DNA from: JACCZR01 sp035296565 | Lineage (GTDB): Bacteria > Actinomycetota > Thermoleophilia > Solirubrobacterales > Thermoleophilaceae | Assembly: GCA_035296565.1 (NCBI GenBank) | Contig: DATHAQ010000058.1 | Span: 23,589-87,588 of the forward strand | Direction: 5' to 3' | Length of the DNA stretch: 64,000 nucleotides | In this document: one piece after another, positions 6,996 through 15,090 of the stretch | Numbering within the stretch: position 1 is the stretch's first letter | Layout of the letters: the number at the start of each line of letters is the position of its first letter | The notes under the pieces: model-generated | Database searches by the model: none | What the model saw: only the letters and a program-made list of their open reading frames with translations | What the model was told of the DNA's origin: nothing | Translations under genes and position numbers: made by a program

Positions 6996-7741
6996 CGCCG
7001 CAGCGCGGCCAGGACCGCGTCCAGCTCGTCCACGACGTCGCCGTCCAGGCGGACGTCTGCCTCGGAGTCGTACGGCGTCGGGCCCTGGGTGACCACCGCC
7101 AGCCGGCCGCCCGCGGCCAGGGTCACGCCCGGCAGACCGGCCACCGGATGGACCTCCAGCGAGGAGCCGACGCACAGCATCAGGTCCGCCTCGGCGGCCA
7201 GCGCGTGAGCATCGGCCATCGCCTCCGCGGGCAGCAGCTCGCCGAACAGCACGACCTCCGGCTTCAGCGGCGAGACGCAGGCCGGGCACTCGGGCGCGCC
7301 GTCGGTCGCCGCCAGCATCTCCGCCACCCGCTCCAGCGCCACCTTGCCCCCGCACTCCAGGCACACGCTGCGCTCGATCGAGCCGTGGACCTCGACCACC
7401 CGCTCGCTGCCCGCGGCGCGGTGCAGGCGGTCGATGTTCTGCGTGATCACGCCGCGCACGAGGCCGCGCCGCTCCAGCTCGGCCAGCGCCCGGTGGGCCC
7501 CGTTGGGCTCCTTGTCGCGAAGCGCGGTGAAGCGCTGGGAGTAGAAGGCCCAGAAGCGGTCGGGGTCGCGACGGAAGGCGTCGATGTGCGCAACCTCCAT
7601 CGGGTTGACCTTCTCCCACATGCCGGTGCCCGGCGAGCGGAAGTCCGGAATCCCCGACGGGACCGAGATCCCGGCCCCGGTCAGGACGACGGCGCTCTGC
7701 GAGTCGCGGAGCAGCCCGGCGAGCCGGGCAGCTCCGCTCAG
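6992..7741 (-). CDS. cobB: Sirtuin, NAD-dependent protein deacylase
   Basis: About 249 aa from CTG 7741, or 270 aa from ATG 7804 inside the upstream gene. Family features: VVLTGAGISVPSGIPDFRS (NAD-binding), QNIDRLH, HGS with the catalytic His, two zinc Cys pairs (CLEC and CPAC), KPEVVLFGE, and GSSLEVHPVAGLP. It removes acyl groups from lysines using NAD+. It is the third gene of a fatty-acid oxidation operon, so control of acyl-CoA enzymes by deacylation is a natural idea. The CTG lies 1 nt after the upstream TGA and gives the normal bacterial sirtuin length; the ATG at 7804 would force a 62-nt overlap. Confidence 0.88.
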   Translation of the reverse strand: MSGAARLAGLLRDSQSAVVLTGAGISVPSGIPDFRSPGTGMWEKVNPMEVAHIDAFRRDPDRFWAFYSQRFTALRDKEPNGAHRALAELERRGLVRGVITQNIDRLHRAAGSERVVEVHGSIERSVCLECGGKVALERVAEMLAATDGAPECPACVSPLKPEVVLFGELLPAEAMADAHALAAEADLMLCVGSSLEVHPVAGLPGVTLAAGGRLAVVTQGPTPYDSEADVRLDGDVVDELDAVLAALRR

Positions 7742-7742
7742 C

Positions 7743-8846
7743 TCATTTGCCCTGGAAGTTGGGCTTGCGCTTCCCAAGGAACGCCCCGATGCCTTCCTTC
7801 GCATCCTCGGAACCGAACACCTCGCCGAAGGCCTCGCCCTCGCGGCGCAGGCCCTCGCCCAGCTCGCCGTCCATCGACACCGCCTTGATCCGGGAGATGG
7901 CCAGCGGCGCCTGCTCGGCGAGCTTGCGCGCCCACGACAGCGAGATGTCGAACAGCTCGTGGTCGGGCACCACCCGCGTGGCCAGCCCGGCCCGCAGGGC
8001 CTCGTAGGCGTCGATCGGCTCGCCGGTGAGGTTCATCTCCAGGGCCTTGCCCTCCCCCACCAGGCGCGGCAGCCGCTGCGTGCCGCCGAAGCCGGGGATG
8101 ATGCCCAGGTTGATCTCCGGCTGGCCGAAGGAGGCCGACTCCGCCGCGATGCGGAAGTCGCAGGCCATTGCCAGCTCGCAGCCGCCACCGAAGGCCAGTG
8201 AGTTCACGGCGGCGATGGTCACGGTCGAGGACTCCTCCATCGCGCGCATGAACTTGTGCGTGCTCTCGAGGAGCTCCCGGCCCTCCTTGTCGGGCGACAT
8301 CTTCGAGAACTCCTTGAGGTCGGCCCCCGCGGAGAAGGTGAAGATGTTCGAGGAGGCGATGACGACCGCGCGCAGCTTGCCGTCGACCTCCTCCCACAGC
8401 TCGCCGAGCTCCTCGATCACCTGCGGCGAGATCGCGTTGGTCGGCGGCCGGTTGAGCCAGATGATGCCCACGTCGCCGCGGGTCTCGAGCGCGATCGCCT
8501 CGCGCGACTGGCCCTCATCGGGTTGGGCGTAGGGGAAGAAGCCCTGGCCGGTCTTCTTGCCCAGACGGCCCTGGCGGACCAGCCGGCGCAGGATGCCGGG
8601 CGGGGTGAAGTTCTCGCCCCACTCGGACTCCGCGCGCTCGAGCGCCTCGAGCCTGTTGTCGAGGCCCTGCTCGTCCGCGCGGGCGAAGGGCCCCGGCAGG
8701 ATGCCGGCGCCCATCATCATCCCCATCTCGATGTCCTTGGCCGACGCCGCGCCCTCCTCGAGGACGAGGCACGACTCGACGAGCGCCTTCAGCGAGAAGC
8801 GCTCCACCAGCGTGTCTGTTGCCTGACCCTCAGCCGCCGTGCTCAT
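7743..8846 (-). CDS. Fusion of 3-hydroxyacyl-CoA dehydrogenase C-terminal domain with enoyl-CoA hydratase
   Basis: 367 aa. Residues 1-~110 are a second 3HCDH C-terminal helical domain (FSLKALVESCLVLEEGAAS, DIEMGMMMGAGILPGPF, GRLGKKTGQGFFPY); residues ~115-367 are a crotonase: SAGADLKEF oxyanion loop, GGGCELAMACD and FGQPEINLG with both catalytic glutamates, GGTQRLPR. It hydrates enoyl-CoA in beta-oxidation; the first domain presumably completes the dehydrogenase encoded just upstream, with which it overlaps by 17 nt. This is a FadB-type enzyme cut at an unusual point and reordered. ATG 8846 gives the whole first domain. Confidence 0.85.
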   Translation of the reverse strand: MSTAAEGQATDTLVERFSLKALVESCLVLEEGAASAKDIEMGMMMGAGILPGPFARADEQGLDNRLEALERAESEWGENFTPPGILRRLVRQGRLGKKTGQGFFPYAQPDEGQSREAIALETRGDVGIIWLNRPPTNAISPQVIEELGELWEEVDGKLRAVVIASSNIFTFSAGADLKEFSKMSPDKEGRELLESTHKFMRAMEESSTVTIAAVNSLAFGGGCELAMACDFRIAAESASFGQPEINLGIIPGFGGTQRLPRLVGEGKALEMNLTGEPIDAYEALRAGLATRVVPDHELFDISLSWARKLAEQAPLAISRIKAVSMDGELGEGLRREGEAFGEVFGSEDAKEGIGAFLGKRKPNFQGK

Positions 8847-9705
8847 AGAAACCCTTTCCGGTCTTCTGACCGAGGTCGCCGGCGTCCACCAGCTCCTGCA
8901 TCTTCGGCGAGAAGTAGAAGCGGTCGCCGTAGGACTCCTCGAGGTGCTCGGCCACGTGCAGGACGGTGTCGAGCCCCAGGAGGTCTGTGAGGAAGAACGG
9001 CCCCATGGGCGCGGCCTTGGACTCCTGGACGATCTTGTCGACCTCCTTGAAGTCCAGCCCCTCCTCCTCCGTCACCTTCCAGATCTCCGACACCGCGGAG
9101 TTCAGGATGCGGTTGACGACGAACCCCGGGGCCTCGTCGCAGCGGATCGCCGTCTTGCGGATCTGCTGGGCGAAATTGGCGGTGACCTGTGCGGTCTCCG
9201 GGGAGGTCTCCGCGCCCTCGACGACCTCGATAAGGCGCATCACCGACGCGGGGTAGAAGAAGTGGAAGCCGACCACCTGGTCGGGCCGCGTTGTCGCATC
9301 GGCCATCTCGGAGATGGGCAGCGAGGAGGTGTTCGAGGAGAGGATGGCGTGGCCGGGCGTGGTTGCGTCGAGCTCGGCGAAGACCGCCTGCTTGATCTCC
9401 ATGCGCTCTGGCACGGCCTCGATCACGAAGTCGACGTAGCCGAAGCCGTCGTAGGAGGTGGTGCCCTCGATGCGCCCGAGGATCTCCTCGAGCTGCGCGT
9501 CGGCCTCCTCCTGGGAGATCTTCTCCTTCTGGACGAGGCCGCCGAGCTGGCCCTGGGTGACCTCGCGGGCCTTCTCCAGCCCCTGGTCGACGAACTTCTG
9601 CTCGACGTCCTTGAGGATCACCGGCACGCCTGCGCTGGCGACCACCTGGGCGATCTCGCCGCCCATGGTCCCCGCCCCCACTACGGCGGCTTTGTAAACG
9701 AACAA
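8830..9705 (-). CDS. 3-hydroxyacyl-CoA dehydrogenase
   Basis: 291 aa, TTG start at 9705 with GGAAAGG 9-15 nt upstream. N-terminal Rossmann domain (VVGAGTMGGEIA, residues ~7-20) and 3HCDH helical domain (APGFVVNRIL). Catalytic His in GFHFFYP, SSNTSSLPI binding loop and Glu in MRLIEVVEG are all present. Oxidises L-3-hydroxyacyl-CoA to the ketoacyl-CoA with NAD+, in beta-oxidation or, reversed, in the butanoyl-CoA route to PHA precursors. First gene of the operon with the hydratase fusion and sirtuin. Confidence 0.88.
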   Translation of the reverse strand: MFVYKAAVVGAGTMGGEIAQVVASAGVPVILKDVEQKFVDQGLEKAREVTQGQLGGLVQKEKISQEEADAQLEEILGRIEGTTSYDGFGYVDFVIEAVPERMEIKQAVFAELDATTPGHAILSSNTSSLPISEMADATTRPDQVVGFHFFYPASVMRLIEVVEGAETSPETAQVTANFAQQIRKTAIRCDEAPGFVVNRILNSAVSEIWKVTEEEGLDFKEVDKIVQESKAAPMGPFFLTDLLGLDTVLHVAEHLEESYGDRFYFSPKMQELVDAGDLGQKTGKGFYEHGG

Positions 9706-9755
9706 ATCGATGCCTTTCCGGTCGTTCTGCGGCGCGTGAGGCTATCGGGTGGCCG

Positions 9756-10475
9756 TCAGCCGGCGAGCGCCCGCCCAAGCGCCCGGTAGACCTTGCGGTT
9801 GAAGGCCAGGCCGACGTGGCTTCCGGTGACCTCGATGTTGTCGGCATAGTCGACCACGCAGGACTCCCAGCGCACCACCCCGTCCTCCTTCGAGTAGATG
9901 CTCGTGAGGCGCACGTCCTCCGGGAAGGGCGCGGTGTAGTCGCGCACGAAGTTGCAGCCGCAGGTCTCGGTCAGGCAGCCGCGGCGCGCGATGCGGTCGC
10001 TGGTTAGGCGGTGGTACTGGCGCACGACGGCGAGGGCCGCGAGGGTGGGGACGCTGACCGCGTGCTGGCTGTTGAGGCCGCCGCCCATCGAGACCGCGTG
10101 CGATACCGCGTCGGGCCGGCGAACGGCCAGCGCGCGAGCGAAGTGCCCGCCGCGGCTGTGGCCCACCACCGCCACCCTGCCGCCGTGGCGGACGTGCAGC
10201 TCGCCGAGGCGGCGCTCGGCGCGCTCCATGGCCCGCTCGGAGCAGTCGGAGTTGGTGACGAAGCCGGCGGTGCCCGTCACGTAGCCCATCCGCTGCAGCC
10301 ACCCCGCCAATGTCCGCAGCGAGTAGTCGCCGGCCAGGAAGCCGGGAAGGAGCAGCACCGGCCGGCCGTCCCCGCGGGGCACCCCCGAGCCGTAGAAGAC
10401 CGGGTCGGCGAGCAGCCGTGCGGCCTCGAGCTGCCAGCGGATCTCGGCCGGATGTCGCCCCCACCAGCGAGCCAC
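9756..10475 (-). CDS. Alpha/beta hydrolase (lipase/PGAP1-like)
   Basis: 239 aa from GTG 10475; two more in-frame GTGs lie at 10487 and 10499, spaced by the 12-bp repeat. PVLLLPGFLAGDYSLRTL carries the oxyanion strand, VGHSRGGHFA the Ser nucleophile (GxSxG), and late GSHVGLAF the likely His. Five cysteines in the middle (CLTETCGCNF, SCVVDY) are unusual for the family. No signal peptide seen. Divergent from the PHA synthase, so a PHA or acyl-ester role is possible. A much longer open frame upstream is an antisense shadow of the synthase. Confidence 0.75.
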   Translation of the reverse strand: MARWWGRHPAEIRWQLEAARLLADPVFYGSGVPRGDGRPVLLLPGFLAGDYSLRTLAGWLQRMGYVTGTAGFVTNSDCSERAMERAERRLGELHVRHGGRVAVVGHSRGGHFARALAVRRPDAVSHAVSMGGGLNSQHAVSVPTLAALAVVRQYHRLTSDRIARRGCLTETCGCNFVRDYTAPFPEDVRLTSIYSKEDGVVRWESCVVDYADNIEVTGSHVGLAFNRKVYRALGRALAG

Positions 10476-10506
10476 CGAGCGAGCCACCGAGCGAGCCACC
10501 GAGCGA
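10467..10506. repeat. 12-bp tandem repeat, 3.3 copies
   Basis: Three perfect copies of GCGAGCCACCGA plus four bases. On the reverse strand each unit supplies an in-frame GTG for the hydrolase (Ala-Arg-Ser-Val repeats); on the forward strand it sits 35 bp before the PHA synthase start. Copy-number change would shift the hydrolase N-terminus by 4 residues and promoter spacing by 12 bp. Confidence 0.7.
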
Positions 10507-10541
10507 GTGTAGGCCGGTGTCCGGGCGGGCAGCCTCAAGAT

Positions 10542-12266
10542 ATGGCAACGAGGGAGCGAGAGAGGGACCGCGGCACCCACAACGGCAACGGCCGACCGCG
10601 CAGCGGCCAGCGCGACGCCGCCGAAGCGATCATCGAGGACGTGGCCCTGGGGCCCGGGCGAGTCCTCCCGGGCGTCGCCGGGCTCAAGTTCGCGGGCAAG
10701 CTCGCCGCCCGGCCGCAGAAGCTCGCGCGGCGCGGGGCCGGGCTCGCCGCCGAGCTGGGCAAGGTCGCCGCGGGCCGCTCCGAGCTCGCGCCCGAAAAAG
10801 GCGACCGGCGCTTCAAGGACAAGGCCTGGCAGGACAACCCCGCCTTCCGTCGGATCCTCCAGGCCTATCTCGCCGCCGGCGAGACGGTCGACGGCGTCAT
10901 CTCCGACACCGAGCTCGACTGGAGGTCCGACCGCCGCGTCCGCTTCTCGGCCGAGAACGTGCTCGACGCGCTCGCGCCCTCCAACAGCCCGTTCCTCAAC
11001 CCAACCGTGCTGAAGGCCACGATCGACTCCGGCGGCCTGCACTTCCTCAAGGGTCTGCGCAACATGGCCGGCGACATCCGGCCACCGTTCTTGCCCAGCT
11101 CGGTGGACGCATCCGCCTTCGAGGTCGGCGAGGACCTGGCCGCCACCCCGGGCTCCGTGGTGCTGCAGACCGAGGTCTTTGAGCTGATCCAGTACCACCC
11201 GCAGACCGACAAGGTCCGCGAGGTGCCGGTCCTCTGTGTCCCGCCGATGATCAACAAGTACTACGTGGTGGACCTCGCCCCGGACAAGAGCATGCTCGAG
11301 TGGGCGGTCCGGCAGGGGCAGCAGGTGTTCACGATCTCCTGGCGCAACCCGGGCGAGGACCAGGCCGACTGGGATCTCGACACCTATCTGGAGGCCGTGG
11401 TCGAGGCGCTCGAAGCGACCCGGGACATCACGGGCGCCGACCGCACCCACCTGCTCGGCCTCTGCGCCGGGGGCACCCTGGCGTCGATCGTCGCGGCGCG
11501 CCTGTCGGCGCGCGGCGAGGGAGACCGCATCGCCGGCCTCGCCCTCGGCGTCAACGTGCTCGACACCGAGAAGAGCGGTGACGCGTCGGCTCTCATGGAG
11601 GACCTGAGCGCCGGCGCGGCGATGGCCGAGTCCGCCCGCCGCGGCTATCTGAGCGGGGCGAGCCTCGCGGGCCTCTTCGCCTGGCTGCGGCCCAACGACA
11701 TGGTCTGGGGCTATTGGGTCAACAACTACCTGCTCGGGCAGGATCCACCCGCCTGGGACGTCCTGTACTGGAACAGCGACCAGACCAACATGCCGGCCGC
11801 CCTGCACCGCGACTTCGTGCAGATGTCGCGCGAGAACTCGCTGGCCTCAGCGGGCGCCTTGAAGGCCCTGGGCGGCCCGGTCGACCTGTCCCAGGTCACG
11901 GTGGACGCCTACGTGGTGGCCGGCATCGCCGACCACATCTCACCCTGGGAGAACGCTTACCGCACGACCCAGCTGCTGGGCTCCGAGCCGCGGTTCGTCC
12001 TGTCCACGTCCGGGCACGTCGTGGCGATGGTCAATCCGCCCGGCGACGCGAAGGCCAACTTCAAGGTCAACGCCTCGAACCCGCCCGAGCCCGAGCGCTG
12101 GCTGCGCGACGCCACGACGGAGGAGGGCTCGTGGTGGCCGGACTGGACGGAGTGGCTCGCCGAGCGCTCGGGCGACGAGGTCGACGCGCCGGCCGAGCCC
12201 GGGGCGCGGCCCGACTACCCGGTGCTCGACGACGCCCCGGGCAGCTACGTGAAGGCCGAGGCCTGA
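10542..12266 (+). CDS. phaC: Poly(3-hydroxyalkanoate) synthase (class I-like)
   Basis: 574 aa from ATG 10542. PHA synthase box G-L-C-A-G-G with the catalytic Cys at residue 308 replaces the lipase Ser; Asp464 (AGIADHISPW) and His492 (TSGHVVAM) complete the triad. PPMINKYYVVDL and the long N-terminal domain (AWQDNPAFRRILQAYL) are family hallmarks, and the length matches class I enzymes. Polymerises 3-hydroxyacyl-CoA into storage polyester in the cytoplasm. It overlaps the next hydrolase by 4 nt (CTGA). The two phasin-like proteins at 1.3-2.9 kb may be its granule partners. Confidence 0.9.
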   Translation: MATRERERDRGTHNGNGRPRSGQRDAAEAIIEDVALGPGRVLPGVAGLKFAGKLAARPQKLARRGAGLAAELGKVAAGRSELAPEKGDRRFKDKAWQDNPAFRRILQAYLAAGETVDGVISDTELDWRSDRRVRFSAENVLDALAPSNSPFLNPTVLKATIDSGGLHFLKGLRNMAGDIRPPFLPSSVDASAFEVGEDLAATPGSVVLQTEVFELIQYHPQTDKVREVPVLCVPPMINKYYVVDLAPDKSMLEWAVRQGQQVFTISWRNPGEDQADWDLDTYLEAVVEALEATRDITGADRTHLLGLCAGGTLASIVAARLSARGEGDRIAGLALGVNVLDTEKSGDASALMEDLSAGAAMAESARRGYLSGASLAGLFAWLRPNDMVWGYWVNNYLLGQDPPAWDVLYWNSDQTNMPAALHRDFVQMSRENSLASAGALKALGGPVDLSQVTVDAYVVAGIADHISPWENAYRTTQLLGSEPRFVLSTSGHVVAMVNPPGDAKANFKVNASNPPEPERWLRDATTEEGSWWPDWTEWLAERSGDEVDAPAEPGARPDYPVLDDAPGSYVKAEA

Positions 12267-13210
12267 GCGAACTGCCCCGTACCGGCGGCGTCTACTACGA
12301 GCGGAGGGGCCGGGGCGAGCCCCTCCTGCTCATCAGCGGCTTCGCGATCAGCGCGGCCGTCTTCGAGCCCGTGCTCGCGCCCTACGAGGAGCGCTTCGAG
12401 TGCATCCTGTACGACCACCGCGGCGCGGGCCGCTCGCGCACCACGCTGCGGCCACTGTCGATTCCCGAACTGGCCGCCGACGCCGTGCGGGTACTCGACG
12501 ACATAGGTCTGGAGAGCGCGCACGTGATGGGGGTCTCCATGGGCGGGATGGTGGCCCAGGAGATGGCGATCCGCTTTCCCCACCGCGTGCGCGGGCTCGT
12601 GCTGGGCTGCACCACCCCGGGGGGACCGCGGGCGGTCCGGCCCGCCCTGGGCGAGCTGGGCTCGCTGGCGCTGGGCTCGGTGTCCGCCTTGCGCGAGGAG
12701 GGCCGCCCGTGGCTGGCAGGCGCGCTGTTCTCCGAGCGCTTTCGGCGCGAGCAGCCAGAGCGGGTCCGCGAGCTGCTGGGCTATTTCTTCCGCCACCGAG
12801 CCCGGCCCCACGGGGTGGCCTGGCATTGGTGGGCCAGCGTCTACCACGACACGGTCTCGCGGCTGCACCGCATCCAGGCCCCAACCTTGGTCTTCCACGG
12901 CGCCGAGGACCGGCTGTCGCCGCTCGCGAACTCGCAGCTGCTGGCCGCCCGCATACCCGACGCCGAGCTCGCGCTCGTGCCCGGCGCGGGACACGCCTAC
13001 GCCCTCGAGCGCCCCGAGGAGTCCTTCGAGCTCTTTCGCAAGTGGTACGAGCTGCGCAGCCCGATCGAGCCCGGTCGCCGGCCGCAGGGCATCGCAGCCC
13101 GCGCCGAGCCGCTGACGCGGGCCTTCGGCCTGCAGGTGGGGGCGCTGCGCACCGGGCGCAGCCTGGTCTCGCTGGCCGCCGAGCGCGTCAGCGTCCCAGG
13201 AAGGCGGTGA
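12263..13210 (+). CDS. Alpha/beta hydrolase, CTG start overlapping phaC stop
   Basis: 315 aa from CTG 12263. The first ordinary start codon in frame is the GTG for VLAPYEER at about residue 35; using it would delete the first beta strand and the LLLISGFA oxyanion loop. Starting at CTG, which overlaps the phaC TGA as CTGA, gives MSELPRTGGVYYERRGRGE, a normal N-terminus. DHRGAGRS, the nucleophile elbow MGVSMGGM, FHGAEDRLSP (Asp) and GAGHAYALE (His) complete a typical hydrolase. Coupling to phaC suggests a PHA depolymerase, thioesterase or haloperoxidase-like esterase; which cannot be decided. Confidence 0.8.
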   Translation: MSELPRTGGVYYERRGRGEPLLLISGFAISAAVFEPVLAPYEERFECILYDHRGAGRSRTTLRPLSIPELAADAVRVLDDIGLESAHVMGVSMGGMVAQEMAIRFPHRVRGLVLGCTTPGGPRAVRPALGELGSLALGSVSALREEGRPWLAGALFSERFRREQPERVRELLGYFFRHRARPHGVAWHWWASVYHDTVSRLHRIQAPTLVFHGAEDRLSPLANSQLLAARIPDAELALVPGAGHAYALERPEESFELFRKWYELRSPIEPGRRPQGIAARAEPLTRAFGLQVGALRTGRSLVSLAAERVSVPGRR

Positions 13211-13266
13211 TCGCCGGCGACGACCGCTCGGCCTACCGTGCGGCTCACTGTGCTCGGCCTCAGTGG

Positions 13267-13734
13267 TCAGCTCGGCGTCTGAGCCTCGGCCTCCTCGGCC
13301 GCCTCGACCGAGTAGCGGCGCAGGGTGCGCCTCAGCGCGTCGCGCAGCGCACGGCGGATGAACAACAGGTCGGAGATGCCCTGGAACGGGCCGCCCCTGG
13401 TGAGCTCGTAGTCGACCTGCAGGTCCACCCGCGTGCCCCCCTCCGGTGCCGACGCGAAGCTGGCGCTCTGCTCGCCCTGCATGGCCTCCTCGCTGATGCG
13501 CGTGGCGAAGCGCGGCTCGGAGTCGTCGACCACCTTCTCGGTCACCCGCCCCCGGCCGCCGGGGGTCGACGTCCAGACCACCTGGGCTCCGCGGCGCGGC
13601 CACTCGCCGCGCACCTCGGCGACGTGGCCGAAGCCCTCCACGAAGGAAGCCCAGCGTTGCGTGTCCGTCCACAGCGCTCGCGCCTGCGCAGGCGCGAGCG
13701 GCACCACCGCCGCCGCCCGGACCGTCCGGCTCAC
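13267..13734 (-). CDS. SRPBCC-family (START/polyketide cyclase-like) protein
   Basis: 155 aa, GTG start overlapping the PadR stop as GTGA. Opens with VRAAAVVPLAPAQARALWTD and FVEGFGHVAEV, the first strand and helix pair of the helix-grip fold, and ends with a long helix (DLLFIRRALRDALRRTLRR). Such proteins bind a lipophilic ligand in a cavity. Being co-transcribed with a PadR repressor suggests a role in the response the repressor senses. No catalytic residues identifiable. Confidence 0.75.
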   Translation of the reverse strand: MSRTVRAAAVVPLAPAQARALWTDTQRWASFVEGFGHVAEVRGEWPRRGAQVVWTSTPGGRGRVTEKVVDDSEPRFATRISEEAMQGEQSASFASAPEGGTRVDLQVDYELTRGGPFQGISDLLFIRRALRDALRRTLRRYSVEAAEEAEAQTPS

Positions 13735-14207
13735 TCCCCGTAGACCTCGCGCCTGATCGCGCCGATGCTCTGCTGCACCGAGTCGAGGAAGGGCTCGACC
13801 TCTTCGCGGATGCGCGCGTACTCCTCGCGGCCCTCCGCGGTGATCGAGTACAGGCGCCGCGTGCGTCGCTCGGGGTGCTCCCAGTGTCCTCTGATCAGGC
13901 CCTGGCTCTCGAGGCGGCGCAGCAGCGGGTACATCGTGTTGGGGTTGACCGACAGCACGCCGGCGGTCACGTCGGCGATGCGCTCCATGAGCTGGTTGCC
14001 GTAGGAGTCCTCCGCGGCGATGAAGTGCAGCACGAGCAGCGGCAGGACCTCGCGCCGGCGCAGGCCGCCGGTGAACGGGTCGCCGCCGCGCTTGGGCGCC
14101 TTCTCGGGCGCCTCGGGGATGGCGCCCGCCTGTGCGACCGCCTCGCGTACCGCCTCGCTGCGCCGGCGGCTCTTGCCAGTCTGGGCCATCGGCGACAAGC
14201 CTGACAT
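13731..14207 (-). CDS. PadR-family transcriptional regulator
   Basis: 158 aa from ATG 14207; ATG 14189 would give 152 aa. Winged-helix block: VLHFIAAEDSYGNQLMERIAD, then VNPNTMYPLLRRLESQGLI and RRTRRLYSITAEGREEYARI are the signature PadR helix-turn-helix and wing. A C-terminal helix for dimerisation follows. Preceded by ~45 residues of basic, probably disordered sequence. First gene of the SRPBCC operon, divergent from the glycosyltransferase with only 20 bp between starts; PadR proteins commonly control their own divergent promoter. Confidence 0.88.
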   Translation of the reverse strand: MSGLSPMAQTGKSRRRSEAVREAVAQAGAIPEAPEKAPKRGGDPFTGGLRRREVLPLLVLHFIAAEDSYGNQLMERIADVTAGVLSVNPNTMYPLLRRLESQGLIRGHWEHPERRTRRLYSITAEGREEYARIREEVEPFLDSVQQSIGAIRREVYGE

Positions 14208-14214
14208 GCCGAGA

Positions 14215-14220
14215 TAGCCT
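14215..14220 (+). promoter_or_regulatory. Leaderless-type -10 hexamer TAGCCT
   Basis: TAGCCT ends exactly 7 nt before ATG 14228, the spacing expected for a leaderless transcript. Confidence 0.45.
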
Positions 14221-14227
14221 CGCGCCG

Positions 14228-15055
14228 ATGGCCGCCGGCCTGAGTGTCGTCGTTCCCGCCTACGAGTCCTGGCCCCTGCTGGAGCGCACCCTCGCCGCGG
14301 TGGTCCACGACGCCGGCCGCTTGGACGTTCCATGCGAGGTCATCGTCGTCGACAACGAGAGCGACCCGAGCTTGGTGCAGGAGGCCTGGAGGCGCTTCGG
14401 CTCCTCCGGAGTGCTGCGCACCCACCGCCGGACAGGGCTCCGCGGCAGCCACTTCCAGCCCGGGGCGGCGCGCAACGAGGGCATCGCCCGGGCGCGTCAC
14501 GAGAAACTCGTGTTCCTCGATTCGGACTGCGTGCCCGCCGAAGCGCTGCTCCGCCGCTACGCCGCCGAGCTGGAGGCAAGTCCCGACGACGTGCTGATCG
14601 GCCACAGGGTGTTCATCGACCCAGGCCGATTCGGCGCGGACGCCGTGGCCCGGGACCGCGCGCTGCTCGAGCGCGCCCCGCGGGTGCCCTCGGAGTCCAA
14701 CTACGGCCGCGTCGCGGACCGGCGCCTCCCGGAGCTGCACCGGCTAGCGACCCACCCCCGGCCCTACGACTGCCTGTTCGGCTGCAACTTCGCGATCCGG
14801 CGCGACACCCTGGGCGAGCTCCGGTTCCGGGCCCGGTACGACGGCCACTGGGGCTACGAGGACATCGACCTCGGCTACCGCCTGCACCGCCTCGGCCGGC
14901 CCTTCGGGTACGTCCCGGAGGCCTTCGTCTACCACCAGGAGGGCGGCTACCTGACCGAGACCGACCGGCGGAGGCAACGGTCCCGCAACTTCGCGATCCT
15001 GGCCGCCGCCGTTCCCGGCTTCGCGAGCTACCGCGCCAGGACCTCGCGGCCCTGA
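14228..15055 (+). CDS. Family 2 glycosyltransferase
   Basis: 275 aa. GT-A fold: LSVVVPAYESWPLLERTL, EVIVVDNES, GAARNEGIARAR and FLDSDCVP (the DxD metal-binding motif), then a galactosyltransferase-like C-terminal region CLFGCNFAIRR and GHWGYEDIDLGYRLHRLG, where the ED pair is typical of the catalytic base region. Transfers a sugar from a nucleotide sugar, probably to a cell-surface glycan. No membrane segment. Placement divergent from PadR gives possible regulation but no substrate clue. Confidence 0.88.
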   Translation: MAAGLSVVVPAYESWPLLERTLAAVVHDAGRLDVPCEVIVVDNESDPSLVQEAWRRFGSSGVLRTHRRTGLRGSHFQPGAARNEGIARARHEKLVFLDSDCVPAEALLRRYAAELEASPDDVLIGHRVFIDPGRFGADAVARDRALLERAPRVPSESNYGRVADRRLPELHRLATHPRPYDCLFGCNFAIRRDTLGELRFRARYDGHWGYEDIDLGYRLHRLGRPFGYVPEAFVYHQEGGYLTETDRRRQRSRNFAILAAAVPGFASYRARTSRP

Positions 15056-15090
15056 GTAAAGCCGCCCGGCGCGCACCGCGCACCCTTCCA

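Noticed and set aside
10499..11807. Extension of the hydrolase upstream to base 11807 on the reverse strand.
   Set aside because: The extra residues are antisense to phaC; the enzyme starts within the tandem repeat.
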